64,000 nucleotides of DNA from Candidatus Hartigia pinicola (GCA_020541205.1 CP048208.1:1302001-1366000); one strand, 5' to 3'. Shown: positions 24,855 through 37,059, counted from the first letter of the stretch. Notes: generated by a model not told the origin, from the letters alone. Program-made: numbers and translations.

Positions 24855-27800
24855 AATATCATAGAACTTTTTAAAACTTTTAATCTATTAGCTCAATAAT
24901 GTTAGCTTGTTTGTAAACTGTAATATCTTTTTATAAAATTTTAGTTATACAATATATTAAAAATCAATCATGAATTTATAGGGTTGACAATATGACTCAA
25001 CAATACTACTTAGTTACTATTGCATTCCAAGTTATGATACTTAGTCGCATTTATTTACTTTATCCATTCACTACATTGATTATAGATGAGTAAAACTGTA
25101 AAATTCTCTACACTTTCTTCAAGAAAGATGTTATCTTAAAAAGTTGCTTAGCGGGTTGATTGGTGTTCAATTCTATAATTTATCGCAAGAGCCTCATAAA
25201 AGAATGCGTGAATTTTATTAGAATTCATTTTATAAAATGAATATTACTAAATATATAAGATATTATCTATATCTAATAGAAAATAAATTACTGTTTCTGA
25301 AGAGTTCAAATAAAAAATTATTAATTCTTCAGAAACATCTTTGTAATTATCATTTCACTTCATAAGTATAAAATACTTTTTCACAAAACTCATGTTTCTG
25401 GACTTTTTAAAAGATTCATATAATTTGTATCTTTATCAATATTAATAGCTGTAACATCGAAATCTCAGACCCAACTTGTTGGGTCATAAATATAAAATTT
25501 TCTAATACCACTATTAGTGGTAAATAAACTTTATCTACTTATTAAGTTTATTTTAGAGTGCAGTGCTTGTATCACTTTAATAATATCATTACGTTCAATA
25601 AAAATATTAATACTAGATGGGTATCTTACATAATATAAAATAAATTAACAATAATTTTTTCATTGAAAACAGTATCTTAAAATTATTAATTTTTATTAAT
25701 AACAATAAAATCTTCATAAAATTACATTAACATCATAAAAAACGCTTTTCTATAGTTAATAAAACACTACACATTCTTTACATATAAAAATGTTAAGATT
25801 AAATATTTTTTATAGAAAGTTTAGTTAGTTACATAACATTTCTCTACATCCATAAATTGAAAACTAATTCAACATGCTTTAATGTGAATTCCAGATCAAC
25901 AATGTACTGCGTTGTTATTAATACCAATATTAGAAAATTTATTAGTTATCTTTCAAAGATTGTCTTAGATAAATTTTTAATCATTCAGTCCACTATAAGT
26001 CTGTATATTTCTTGACATTAGGCTCGTAACAAAAGTCAATAATTCATTCTTAAAATAGTCATCTTTTACTCAACTATAGTTCACTGAGGAACAATCAAAA
26101 ATATTAATATAAAAAACTTTTATTCCATAAAATATTATTAGCGCTTATTTTTTTGAATATACATAAACTTGTCAACTCTTAAAAAACTAAAAATGTAATA
26201 ATTAATACTTATTTATAATTTTATTTAAACGATCTGTTTCTATTACACTGCTACAATTAAATTCATGTGAAATCAAATTAATAAAAAAATTTACTAAAAA
26301 TACTAAACAACTAAAAAATGTTGATTAAAATTATATTATGAGAGCAATTCATTAAAGCAAACATAAGGACTCTAAAGCAAAAAATAATAATGAAAAAAAA
26401 GAATGCAACTATTCATTAAACAACTTACTGAAATATAGCTAAAGAACAAATAGTTCAATTAAACTTTCTCACTAAAAGTAAAAAAAAGACACATATTTAT
26501 TTCTAATTTCAAAACACTTCACTACAATTAAGACACTCACATGATCTATTAGTGTGCCATGCAATTTTTAACTTTAAAAGATTTTAAAAATAATATGATA
26601 CTAGATCATTGAAGAAATAATGCTATTCTTACGGTTAAAAGTAAAATATAGAGAAAATGCTTCACAGTACCTATAACAACTCAAAATACTCTTTAAAAAT
26701 TACATCTAACCTAAATCCTTTCGCACGTGATTAAAAAAAATACATGTACTCATTTTTGTTCTATCTCTAAATCGAAATAACAAATCACGAGACTATATTC
26801 AACCTAGTTATGATGTACGCCTATTGAGCACATTCAATAAGTAAAGAATTAAAACGACTGTAAAACGAAAGATTATTATTTTTGATATAAACCTCTTATC
26901 TACAGAAATAAAATTACAATAATATTCTAAATTAGAAGAATCACAACAAAAAAGACAGAGTCTCATATATTGAGATAAATTGAAGAAATAAATTTATTAG
27001 TTACAAATGTTTTGATATATACTACTGCATGGTTATGGTCACACTGACCAAATAATTAAATAGCTACGCAAGATTATAACACCTTAAATTTTATTACAGA
27101 GACAGGTGAATACGCACATACACATGAAAAATTTATTAAAACTAAACAAGATCAATAAAGAAACAGTATCAAAAATCGTACTAAAAGTCTTAAGTTATAT
27201 TAGAACATGATATAGTATTAAGAAAAATAAAATTTCAATTTAGAATATTGCTAATAATTATACTAACAAAAACTTCATCTATGACTTAATCAGTATTATT
27301 ACTCACTACTAAAAAAACCGAACTATCAGTATTTCTAAAAAAATCACCTTACGTCAAACTAATCAATTCAAAAATTTAATATCTTCCTAATGCGTTATAA
27401 AAGCTTACATAAGTGTTATTTTATAGCTAAATAATAACTTTCCTTTATCATAATCTTAGAATTATTTTATTTTACTTTTTCTATAGAAAATAATACTAAA
27501 AAATAATGCATTATATTCTATAGGTATGGTTATCAATAATGTCGTCTTGGATCGAATAAATTAAAATTCATTACATATTTAAAACTTACATATTATATTT
27601 AATATTATGCATAATATATCATTATTTTCATAATATTTTAGATAAATATTAAAATATGAAACAGTATCTAAAAATATAAACAACTATAATAACTATCTAA
27701 TAATGATCTAAAAATAAAATATTTTTAGTTAATTACAATACTGTTATTTGATTAAAGATTTCAGAATAACAAATATAATGAAATGAATAATTTTTTATTA

Positions 27801-30800
27801 TTCTACTAAATAAATACATTATCGAATAAACAGTTAACAGAAAAATATAATCAATTAATTCACCACTATTTTAGTATCCTGTTTATTTTTTATGATCAAA
27901 TACACTAATAAAAATTTTACTTGATGCAGCTAAATTTTAAATGTATTTTTAACTTAAAATTCTTATTTTCATTTCAAATCATTACTATTTTATATAAAGA
28001 TCTTTATGTAGATTCTAATATATAAATATTGATATTTATCTCTATAATATATTATCATATCAAAATTTTTTAATTGATGTGAAAATAAATAAACATCATT
28101 TTCAATCTCATCAATTTTATATTTAATTTCATGATTCTAATTAACTAAAAACTATTCACTATTTTCAATAGTGGAAAGACAATCAATACTAAATTTATAA
28201 ACTAAATTTAAATAATTTTCGCTATTTCTTTGCATCGAGTATAATTTTCTAATTAATAAATTATATTGAAGATATAGAATTTATTACATTATCTATCTAA
28301 ATTATTATGCTTAATCTGAAAAGACACTATCTAAAAATACTTCACCCATATAGTATCTACTTAATATATTTTTATAAATTCATTAAATTGTATGCAGATA
28401 AAAATAATTAATATGTATTATTTATTATAATATTATTCGTTATTTCTGAATTTTTTCAAGAAAAACTTACATATCGACTGTTATATATTTTAATATTTAC
28501 ACTTGTAATACATGATAGTCTTTCTCATAAACAACATTTATGTTTTTAATGATCTTATTATCTATGATAATAAAAATAAATGTTAGCATTGTAACTAAGG
28601 TTAATACAGATATCGTCAACTAAATTATTTTAATACCTACATCTAGGATGCTAGAGTCTATTTCTGCTAGATATATTTTCTAACATTTAAAATAATAATA
28701 CATTAATAATATTTCTAAAAAAAATCGTTAAAAGTATAGATCATTGTCGGTTAATTTTAAAGAGATATAATATCACATAAAATATTTACTGCATTACTTT
28801 TAAGGAAATATATATGTTGAATTCTTAAAAAATAATAGTTCAATTTATCGAAAAGCTTATTATATAATTCTCATATTTTAAATTTTTCTTATATTGATAG
28901 GATATGAGAAAATTATTTTATTTATAAAATTCTAAATAAGATTTGTAATTAGATTAACTGTTGTAAGAAGTACAGATATTTTAATCATTACATATGTTAT
29001 CATGTTAATATATAAAGTAGATATTATAAATTAGTAGCGACGATAGATTTTATTTATTTTTTATCTAAAATTTTTTTATTTTACATATACATTTTCTAAG
29101 CCCTGTAAAGTTTTTATAAAAATTATAAACTCATAATCAATAGTGACCATATTCATGTTGTATAAATATAAAAGAAAATAAATTCATTATACTAATAAGT
29201 TAATTTTATTTAAAAAAAATTAAAATATTATATTTCATATTTTAAAATATAAAAATCATAATTGTAAATTTAAATATATTATAATTTTATTAAATTAAAT
29301 GTCTTGATATGATCATGTAACATATATATTTATAATATATTATGTTTAAAAAATTATTATTTCTAATATAGATAAATAAAAAAATAAGCTATATATAATA
29401 AATGTTTATTTTAAAATTAATTTTTAATTTATATATCATAAATAATAATATTTATATATTACAAAAAGTAACAATTTATAAAATTTTATTTTTATAAATA
29501 ACATTATCATATAACAAAAATCATTTAAAGTATTATACTAATACTATTATTTTCTATATTATATGATAATTTATTTAAACATTAATTATATAATAAAGAT
29601 TATAATTTATAATTGTATGCATGCATTATTATTTTTATTTGAATAGTTTTATTAGTATAAAAATTTATATATAAATAAAATAATAAATTTTGATATTTTA
29701 AGTAATTATAAGCTTATTTGTATACTTTAATGAATATAATTTAATTTTGATTTAAAATTTCATCCATGCAACAATATAATATAATTTTATAGCCAATAGT
29801 TCTGGTCACATCCATTATCTCCTCAAATTTACATGATGCTTGTATCTTACTTTAAGAAACAAGAAAATACGCCATATTTTATCCAGGAAATAAATCTGTA
29901 ATATGTATCTTGTTAAGTAATATTCATATATTACACTTCATCAAGATAATTAAAAATTAAAATCTTGACTCTATAAAATATATATTTATTACAATACAAT
30001 TAAAAATAATCAATTCAAAACATATAAGCATCCTAAAAAGATATTTATTTTTTCTTAAAGTACATAGGAAAAAATACAATAATGTTACTAAATAAAATCA
30101 TTTTAATCAAATCGAAGATAGAAAATAAACATTATCAATAAAGTATAAGTGTTAGCAACAAATAAAATAAATAATTAATCTTGAGAATAAATATATAAGC
30201 ATTATTTAGCTAATTGTTTACTATTTTAATAATTAATCTAAAAGTAATTAAACACACATTCTAGAAGAGATATTCAATATAATCAATAAACTATCTCAAA
30301 ACTAACTCTCATTTTGAACAGTACGCACATTATCCTCTTAGTTATTTAATATGGTAAATTTTTAATAATAGTAAAAATAACTAAGCGCTAGATGATTTTA
30401 ATAAGATGAACAGCTATTATTAACTTGGTTAATTAAATGTGAAGTAATAATATACACGCAGTTTTACTATATTTCATTAAATCATACTATATCTCCTGTT
30501 AAAACAGAATTATACTCTAAACTGCGTAAGTAAATAAAATTGTAATTTTATAAAACTATCAAAACTAGAACCCATCTAATCTCCATTCATAAAAAATAGC
30601 AGCAATAATAACCAGGAAAGATACCGGAAGTAAATTATTACTATTAATCTTTCATATAACAAAATACACGAAAACATTACTCCAAGCTATCCAATAAATA
30701 TTACCCAGTGAATAATGCTGTTTACATAATCAAAACAACGCTAATAATATCATAGTATAATTTAGTTATACTAATAAATCACATGCCATTTCGCATATTT

Positions 30801-30839
30801 TTAAATGTATCATTTAATACTTCATACAATAAAAACTAA
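24855..30839. other. 6-kb gene desert between ssb and the npr remnant
   Basis: This is the longest gene-free stretch in the window. No open frame with a ribosome site, no RNA gene and no alignable remnant was found. A join between the ssb block and the rpoN block must lie inside, since these are distant in E. coli. The segment near 29200-29760 is the most extreme in AT content. Two adjacent hairpins at 25468-25522 are its only clear structure. Confidence 0.5.
25468..25522. repeat. Two adjacent perfect hairpins
   Basis: The first is GACCCAAC, TT, GTTGGGTC (25468-25485). The second is TACCACTA, T, TAGTGGTA (25506-25522), only 20 nt later. Both stems are perfect, and the first is GC-rich for this region. 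They are about 610 nt past ssb and are followed by mixed sequence rather than a clean T-tract, so a terminator role is uncertain. They could be relics of a small RNA, an attenuator or a mobile element end. Confidence 0.45.
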
Positions 30840-30851
30840 AAACTAAAAACT
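30831..30851. repeat. Short tandem repeat AAAAACT x3
   Basis: Three exact copies of the heptamer AAAAACT lie at the far end of the npr remnant, most likely slippage products in dead sequence. Confidence 0.7.
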
Positions 30852-31057
30852 AAAGAAATAGCTTATTTTATCAATACGTTAAGATATTCTACACCTAAAT
30901 TATTAATAATATTGATGTGTGTAATATCAGACAGTAATAAAATTATAAAAAAACAATTACTTCGTCTAATGCAATCAATAAAAATTTAATTAAATAATAT
31001 AGTGCACTTCATATAGATGTTAAGATAATTATTTATTGTAATAATTTTCACTTACAT
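30840..31057 (-). pseudogene. npr: Remnant of npr (PTS phosphocarrier NPr)
   Basis: The TGA of rapZ overlaps an ATG (TGATG), where npr starts in enterics. Translation from this ATG gives a stop at codon 2 and then segments that align with NPr. INNYLNIYMKCTILFN lies against ITNKLGMHARPAMKLFE, covering the phosphohistidine loop, where the key HARPA now reads YMKCT. NCFFIILLLSDIT lies against NSVIALLMLDSA, and EYLNVLI against EALAAVI. Several stops are present, so it is dead. The alignment is by eye, but strand, spacing and order all fit. Confidence 0.65.
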
Positions 31058-31908
31058 CACTTGAGTTTGTCTAACGTTCTATGACGGGATTGAACGTTTT
31101 TTCCGCGAGAACGAAAGTAATCTGCTAATTGTTCAGCTACATAAACCGAACGATGTTTGCCACCTGTACAACCTATTGCAATAGTTAAATAGCTACGATT
31201 ATTAATTTCTAACATTGGTAACCACAGCTCAAGGTAACCACGAGTCTGATAAATAAAATTACGCACTTCAATATGTCTATCCAAAAATATAGAAACAGAA
31301 CGATCCAAACCTGTCATAGGACGTAATTTTGGATCCCAGTGTGGATTAGGCAAAAAACGCACATCAAAAACATAGTCCGCATCTATAGGAATGCCATGTT
31401 TAAAACCAAAAGATTCAAATACTATTGTCAGTTCACGCTCACGCTTACCTAATAATCGTGTTCTTAGCATTTCTGCTAATTCATGGACTGACATTTCAGA
31501 GGTATCAATCACTAAATCAGCACGTGATCGAAGTAGTTCTAAGATTTTACTTTCTTCATCAATAGCATTTTCAAGCGATAGGTTTTTACTTGAAAGAGGG
31601 TGTAATCTCCGTGTATCACTATAACGACGAATTAACGTATTACGATCAGCATCTAAAAATAATAGTTGTGGAGAAAAGAGTGAGGGTAATCGATCCAGCG
31701 CTTCTTCAAAAATATCTGGATTATCAGGCATATTACGCACGTCAATACTCACAGCAGCTGAAATATTACGATCCGCTAGTGAAATTGCAAGCTTAGGAAG
31801 CAGTACAACTGGCAGATTATCTACACAATAGAAATTCATATCTTCCAGAGCACGTAAGGCAACAGATTTTCCTGAACCGGAACGGCCGCTGACGATCATC
31901 AGCACCAT
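31057..31908 (-). CDS. rapZ: RNase adapter protein RapZ (YhbJ)
   Basis: RNA-binding adapter that, in E. coli, delivers the small RNA GlmZ to RNase E and so tunes GlmS (glucosamine 6-phosphate) synthesis. It has 283 residues (284 in E. coli) and is extremely conserved: Walker A GRSGSGKS at residues 8-15, then [56 protein letters not shown] and the basic RNA-binding tail [14 protein letters not shown]. The start follows AAAGGGAGTGAGCTC. It is the only intact gene of the old rpoN-hpf-ptsN-rapZ-npr operon, so it probably needs a promoter of its own. The high conservation suggests ongoing selection, although GlmY and GlmZ cannot be seen here. Confidence 0.98.
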   Translation of the reverse strand: MVLMIVSGRSGSGKSVALRALEDMNFYCVDNLPVVLLPKLAISLADRNISAAVSIDVRNMPDNPDIFEEALDRLPSLFSPQLLFLDADRNTLIRRYSDTRRLHPLSSKNLSLENAIDEESKILELLRSRADLVIDTSEMSVHELAEMLRTRLLGKRERELTIVFESFGFKHGIPIDADYVFDVRFLPNPHWDPKLRPMTGLDRSVSIFLDRHIEVRNFIYQTRGYLELWLPMLEINNRSYLTIAIGCTGGKHRSVYVAEQLADYFRSRGKNVQSRHRTLDKLK

Positions 31909-31989
31909 GAGCTCACTCCCTTTTTAAATTATTATTTAATCACAATTTTCCTAATAAGTCTCTGTTTATTATTGATCGAAAATTAGACA

Positions 31990-32520
31990 TTATTCAGTTT
32001 TTTACGAAAAAAAATACAAGGTTAATAAAATGAACTCAAATTTTTAAATTTCGTCACCATTCTTCCAGATACAACACAACTTTCCTATCTAAATCAATAT
32101 ATTTATGACGACTGACATTTTTGAAATTACGTTAACATATCGAGTTAATTACATTGTACTGTTTAATTATTGAATATAGAATACAATATATACCATCAAT
32201 AAATACTTTACTTATGCAGCCACTATCTACTAGACTAACATTCATATATACTAATGATATTTTTGTACCAATTATACAGCATCAAACCATTTCTATTTGT
32301 GGTATAAATTATTAGAGCTATAATTTCGTTAAGTAAACCTTAAATGCTTATTATACGAAATATATTACTTACTTCTGAAAATTGTTATTTGTATTCATCA
32401 TCTTATTAATTGTCCATATCTATATTCTTAATTTAATCGCATACATGATAAAAAATAACGTTCTGTTTTACGACTACAAAAGACATTAACCTTGAGATCT
32501 GTTTTTCACGTAAATTCAAC
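31990..32520 (-). pseudogene. ptsN: Remnant of ptsN (EIIA-Ntr)
   Basis: This is the expected site and strand of ptsN upstream of rapZ, and the extent fits its 163 codons. Near 32120-32065 the minus strand reads MSVVINILI*IGKLCCIW against LSLVAKRLADKTICRRLR, where CGT, CGT and CGG have become TGT, TGT and TGG. The start region (about 32518-32450) reads NLREKQISRLMS against the family LNRECTRSRVHC, a weaker match. Stops are frequent and no frame is open. Confidence 0.55.
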
Positions 32521-32552
32521 AAACGTATCCCTGTTATTAACAGGTTACGTTT
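32521..32552. repeat. Stable two-part hairpin in decayed sequence
   Basis: AAACGTA pairs with TACGTTT, and inside it CCTGTTA pairs with TAACAGG, separated by a small internal loop. Thirteen to fourteen pairs within 32 nt are unusual in this background. It lies just upstream of the ptsN remnant, between it and hpf. It may be an old operon processing or termination signal. No strong T-tract follows. Confidence 0.5.
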
Positions 32553-33400
32553 ATTCTTAAATTTTATATAGTAATATATACGTTTCTAACTAAGAAAATT
32601 ATCAGTTGTATATACCACAAATAACTATTTTAAAAATATACAAAATACAAAAATACTTTTACACATATTAACTGCTCAGTTTTATGTTAATTTTTAATTT
32701 CTCAGAAACAAAAGTCAACTTTATTGAAATATATCTAGAATTATTTCACTACTGTAAGGCTTTTACATTCTCACACAATATACATGGTCATCATGTTTAA
32801 AAAATTCTGACTAAAATCTATACGCACATTGCAAGATTTTTATTAAAAACATAAAAATTTCACAAACATCTCTCCATGAGAGATTAAATTAATTTTAGTA
32901 TCATCTACTTAGCGTAGTATACTAGATAAATCATAATTTTTTATTTATATTGAAATTTCTTATAAAATAATACATCTGATAATTTTTTAAAAAATAGGAA
33001 TCAAATATAAAATATATCTTATACTAATCCGTAAGAACAAGAGATGAGAATAAACACTCAATAGGTTAGTCATCAACCATATAAAATATAATTGGTTCTT
33101 CCAGATTTAAAATACAAAACAACTAGAATGCGTCTGATTGTTAATAAAATTCTACGTGACAATTAAAATTCTTTTTTCAAAATTTTTTATTCCCACTGTT
33201 CTCTTGTTAGAAATACTTAAATATCTTATTTCTAAGTAACTTTTAACTTTACGTCTAACAACTCTTGAGTTATTTGAAATACACATTTTTATTTTTTCAA
33301 ATCAATTTATTACATGTATAAGTTAAAAAATAAAGATTTTATTAAAACCTTTAGATCACGCTATTTATTTTATATTGTAGTTAGAACTAAAAACCAAGTT
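32553..33400. other. Gene-free stretch between hpf and ptsN remnants
   Basis: About 850 nt with no open frame. It is longer than the hpf-ptsN spacer of E. coli (about 120 nt), so it may hold an insertion or expanded sequence. I recognised nothing in it. Confidence 0.45.
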
Positions 33401-33660
33401 AATTAGAGTAATCACATAATTTGATATTAATTCTCGTCCTAACTTAAATCTTGTGTCTTTAATATTAGAAACTATTCAAATTAAATACTGATATATGTCC
33501 ATTAAAATCATTTCACTTATCTGCAAGATATAACTCAATTTATTTATAATAATGTATATAAATTTTATCTTATTTTCTTGATAGTAAATCAATATAAAAA
33601 TCACTTTATTAACTACTTTTACTATAGTAAAATATATATCATTTTATTTTATAAGTGCAT
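33400..33660 (-). pseudogene. hpf: Probable remnant of hpf (ribosome hibernation factor)
   Basis: An ATG at 33660 follows the rpoN remnant at the enteric spacing. In one frame the minus strand gives NIIELYLADK*NDFNGHI, which aligns without gaps to NGGELHATAEADDMYAAI of HPF. Upstream, VVNKVIFILIYY can be laid on VTTKFAKLEQYF; about 39 nt between the two blocks would have been lost. The match is partial and made by eye. Confidence 0.42.
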
Positions 33661-33684
33661 AGATACAGTACTACTAAACCGTAA

Positions 33685-35158
33685 GGTAATGTCAATAATC
33701 TGTTATACTTTGCAACTTAAAAAGCACTTAAATGCTCCAGGTAAGAATAAATAACTATTATATTCTTCTAATTTTTAAAACAATTTTATGTAATATCTGA
33801 TTATCTTTAATGTCATCAATTCTTCTTATTTTATCAATTTAATCAAATAAATATATCTTTTATATTAGAACAAATCATAATTAAACAATATTATCCTACA
33901 AATGAACATGCAGTTTTTCCATGCTGCGCAATTAGCGTATTCATGAATTTACTGTCACTTAATATTTACTCTAAATATTGAAAAAACTAATTTTTTTAAT
34001 TAACGCACTTGTTACTCACTAAAAATTTTTTACCTTTATCAGTAATAAAGTAACTAGAAAAGACTGAATTTATACATATTTTACCTAAAAGGTAATATCT
34101 ATAACAGTATTAGTCATACATTTTTATATAAAAAAGTTCAAAAGATATTTATTCTTTCTTAAAATACAAAGAATTTTCAAAGCACGTTTTATTATAACTT
34201 TTTAGAACTCTTATTAACTTTTATACCCTGTAAACTACAAAAATATATTTCAAATCCTTACTCGTTTATTAAATATTATCTTAAGAATTTCTAAGAACTT
34301 TAACACTTAATCTAAGACCGTCATCTACATTTAATACAATTTTTTTAGTCAGTACTCCGCTATTTTCATAATAACATTATATATGATCTATAAAACCTCT
34401 CAAATATTGATACAATAAATAGATTATATATTTAATATGAAGATTAAATAAGTATCTATTTTTAAAAATTCTAATTTTTACATCAATTAATTTCCTTAGG
34501 AAATGAAAGTAATAATTAATTAATATTTTAATTTTGTAATTAAGATAATAAATACTTCTACTAAACTTTCAGTATACTTGTTAGATAAAGATATAATTGA
34601 AGCAATAAATATCACTCTTCACACTGCATTTCTCTACTATTAATCCTTTTATAAATATATTTAATATATATAGTCAAATAACCTGACTTGTGAAATTAAT
34701 CGATGCTCACTATGATAATAAGTAAATCTTTTTATATTATACTCTCAGTTGTATAAATTGATAAACTAAATAACCTTCAAGTATTTATGTGCAGTAATCT
34801 TGATTTAAACATCACCAATCAAAACTATGATTATTCCTAGTTTGGTATAAGATTTTTGTAGTATAAATCTAGTGCTCATTAACCTTAAATCAGTTTATTA
34901 AAAAATAGCACTTATTTATGTGTATATTGAGTGCGTAATTAATATCTAATTTTACTACTGTTAAGTATATTGATAAGTATTATAAAAACTTAATTTTAAA
35001 ATTTTTTTCTGTCTAAATAACAGGTTACTTCTAACTAATAATTTAATCTTTTATTTTCTTAAAAATTATAGAACAATTTTAATAAAATGAATAATTTTCT
35101 GTAATAAAGAGTGTCTTATAAATTTCAGACTGATTCTAATTTAAAAACTTTATTTCAT
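33685..35158 (-). pseudogene. rpoN: Remnant of rpoN (sigma-54)
   Basis: It starts 44 nt past lptB, as in enterics. The first codons read MK*SF*IRISLK against MKQGLQLRLSQQ, with both stops arising from CAA to TAA. Further on, LLQKIIHF aligns with QLQQAIRL and VRSNLLFRQ with LESNPLLEQ, without gaps over 55 codons. The C-terminus gives VAKYNRLLTLPY (near 33715) against VAKYRESLSIPP of the RpoN box, and a middle piece reads NIKDIF against PRGIF. The gene is dead throughout. Loss of sigma-54 implies loss of its regulon. Confidence 0.82.
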
Positions 35159-35201
35159 AAATATACTTTATTTCATTTTAATCAAAAACATAATAGGTAA
35201 A

Positions 35202-35927
35202 TTATAATCTAAAACCTTCTCCTAAATAAACACGTTTAACTTGCTTATTTTCAAGAATTTTTTCTGGAGTGCCATATGCAATAAGACGTCCTTGACTAAC
35301 AATATAAGCTCTTTCACAAACATCCAACGTTTCACGTACGTTATGATCAGTAATTAAAATACCTAAGCCATAATCACGCAAGTGTTGAATAATTTTTTTA
35401 ATATCTAAAACTGAAATAGGATCAACGCCTGCAAAAGGCTCATCTAATAAAATAAATTTAGGATTTGCAGCTAATGCTCGAGCAATCTCAACACGACGAC
35501 GCTCTCCACCTGATAATGATTGCCCAATATTATCACGTAGATGAATAATACTAAATTCCTTCATTAGCTCTTCAGCACGTTTTTTACGCTGTTCTAAGTT
35601 CAAGTCATTACGAATTTCTAATACTGCCATAAGATTCTCACAGACACTAAGGCGACGGAAAATTGAAGCTTCTTGAGGGAGATAACCAATACCACGGCGT
35701 GCACGCTCATGAAGTGGCAATAAAATAACATCTTCACCATCAATTAATATTTTTCCTGAATCTCGTTGAACAATCCCGACTACCATATAAAATGTGGTAG
35801 TTTTTCCGGCACCATTTGGGCCTAAAAGACCAATAATTTCACCAGATTTAACTTCAAGACTGACGTCTTTGACCACTAGACGTTTTTTATATGATTTTGC
35901 TAAATTTTCTACGGTTAATGTAGCCAT
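35202..35927 (-). CDS. lptB: LPS export ABC transporter ATPase LptB
   Basis: Cytoplasmic ATPase of the LptB2FG extractor that pushes LPS along the LptC-LptA bridge. The 241 residues equal the E. coli length. Motifs are Walker [10 protein letters not shown] near residue 36, Q-loop [13 protein letters not shown], signature [13 protein letters not shown], Walker [14 protein letters not shown] and switch ITDHNVRET. The start ATG overlaps the end of lptA by 13 nt, so translation is probably coupled. It is the last intact gene of kdsD-kdsC-lptC-lptA-lptB; the next gene of the old operon, rpoN, is dead. The membrane partners LptF and LptG are not in the window. Confidence 0.98.
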   Translation of the reverse strand: MATLTVENLAKSYKKRLVVKDVSLEVKSGEIIGLLGPNGAGKTTTFYMVVGIVQRDSGKILIDGEDVILLPLHERARRGIGYLPQEASIFRRLSVCENLMAVLEIRNDLNLEQRKKRAEELMKEFSIIHLRDNIGQSLSGGERRRVEIARALAANPKFILLDEPFAGVDPISVLDIKKIIQHLRDYGLGILITDHNVRETLDVCERAYIVSQGRLIAYGTPEKILENKQVKRVYLGEGFRL

Positions 35928-36481
35928 AATGTTTGCTTACTCTTTTTATTTGTTTCTTTTAAATCTTTGTCCTGCAACTGTGATGGTAATAATACAGTAG
36001 TTACACGCTTTCCTTTGTTACTAAAAGCTTGCATTTGTTGTGTTGAGATAATATAAATGATCTTATCACTTTTTATATTACACTCTAACTGCTCAAGGTA
36101 AACATTACCTGTTAACGTCAGAAGTTCTTTATCAACTTCATAACGCACTTTTGTCGAATAACCGTTGACAGGTTTATCATTATCTTGTAACTGATAAAAA
36201 GTAACTGGTGCGCCAAAAGCTTCTATGATAATTTTACCGACGTTTTTACTGAAACGTGTGACAATAACTGTATTAGCTCTGATATCAATAGAACCTTGTC
36301 TAATAACAACATCATCAGTAAACGTAGTGATGTTTTTTTCTAAATAAATGGATTGCTTAACAGAAGTAATGGTCACTGGCTGTTGCATGTCAGATTTTAA
36401 GGCTAAGGCAGGCATGCTAAAAACAAAAATCATACAAACAATAGTTACTTGCATAAAATATTTGTTGTGTACTGGATTCAT
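35915..36481 (-). CDS. lptA: LPS periplasmic bridge protein LptA
   Basis: Forms the periplasmic beta-jellyroll bridge that carries LPS from LptC to LptD. It has 188 residues (185 in E. coli). An N-terminal signal peptide is visible, with hydrophobic core [11 protein letters not shown] and cleavage after PALA near residue 27. Conserved blocks are [20 protein letters not shown]-like [25 protein letters not shown] and [20 protein letters not shown]. Its ATG overlaps the lptC TGA (ATGA) immediately after an A8 tract. An internal Met at residue 10 is an alternative start that would still precede the hydrophobic core. Confidence 0.95.
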   Translation of the reverse strand: MNPVHNKYFMQVTIVCMIFVFSMPALALKSDMQQPVTITSVKQSIYLEKNITTFTDDVVIRQGSIDIRANTVIVTRFSKNVGKIIIEAFGAPVTFYQLQDNDKPVNGYSTKVRYEVDKELLTLTGNVYLEQLECNIKSDKIIYIISTQQMQAFSNKGKRVTTVLLPSQLQDKDLKETNKKSKQTLWLH

Positions 36482-37059
36482 TTTTTTTCTCTTTTTTTTT
36501 GTAGCACATAATAAGTCTTAATATCTTCAATTAACTCCGTGCTTCGCGTGCGAAAATTACCACGCATTTTTAAACCAGTAGAATTTAATCCCTGTCCAAT
36601 AATAGTGACTTTATCATCTGATAAAATATCTTGTGTAATTAAATTGATTATAGCATTTTGTGTTAAAATTCGTTGAATTTGCAACTCTGCACCTAAGTTA
36701 TCAACTTGTACATTATTATATAAATAAAGTACTTTATTATTCATTAACTTAGCTTTTCGTGATTTCATTATCCAAGCAGGAATACCTACATTATTATAAA
36801 TTGTTAGTACTGGATTAGTAAACCAAGTCACTTTTTCTGTTGTATAATTATCAATATTATCTGACACAAGTTGATACGATAACTCACCAAATGGGTTGTA
36901 GATAAAAGTCACAGCATTATCAGTATGATAATTAGGCTCCCTTTTATTTATTACATGATCTGTAAATGTTTCAGTATTATAACCAGATAAATTCCAACCA
37001 ATCAAACCAAGCATTCCAAAAGACATTAAGATTACTAACCATTTTTTAGTATTTCTCAT
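36478..37059 (-). CDS. lptC: LPS export inner-membrane protein LptC
   Basis: Bitopic inner-membrane protein that accepts LPS from LptB2FG and passes it to LptA. It has 193 residues (191 in E. coli). One N-terminal membrane helix (WLVILMSFGMLGLIGW) is followed by a periplasmic jellyroll with YNPFGELSYQLVS, WFTNPVLTIY, LYLYNNVQV and SSGLKMRGN-like STGLKMRGNFRTR. The last ten codons contain an A9 and an A8 run (QKKREKK), a slippage-prone but dispensable tail. It overlaps lptA by four bases and lies 37 nt after kdsC. Confidence 0.95.
   Translation of the reverse strand: MRNTKKWLVILMSFGMLGLIGWNLSGYNTETFTDHVINKREPNYHTDNAVTFIYNPFGELSYQLVSDNIDNYTTEKVTWFTNPVLTIYNNVGIPAWIMKSRKAKLMNNKVLYLYNNVQVDNLGAELQIQRILTQNAIINLITQDILSDDKVTIIGQGLNSTGLKMRGNFRTRSTELIEDIKTYYVLQKKREKK

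Noticed and set aside
25130-25210. Less AT-rich patch with GGTGTTCAATTCT resembling a tRNA T-arm
   Set aside because: No acceptor, D or anticodon stems can be formed around it.
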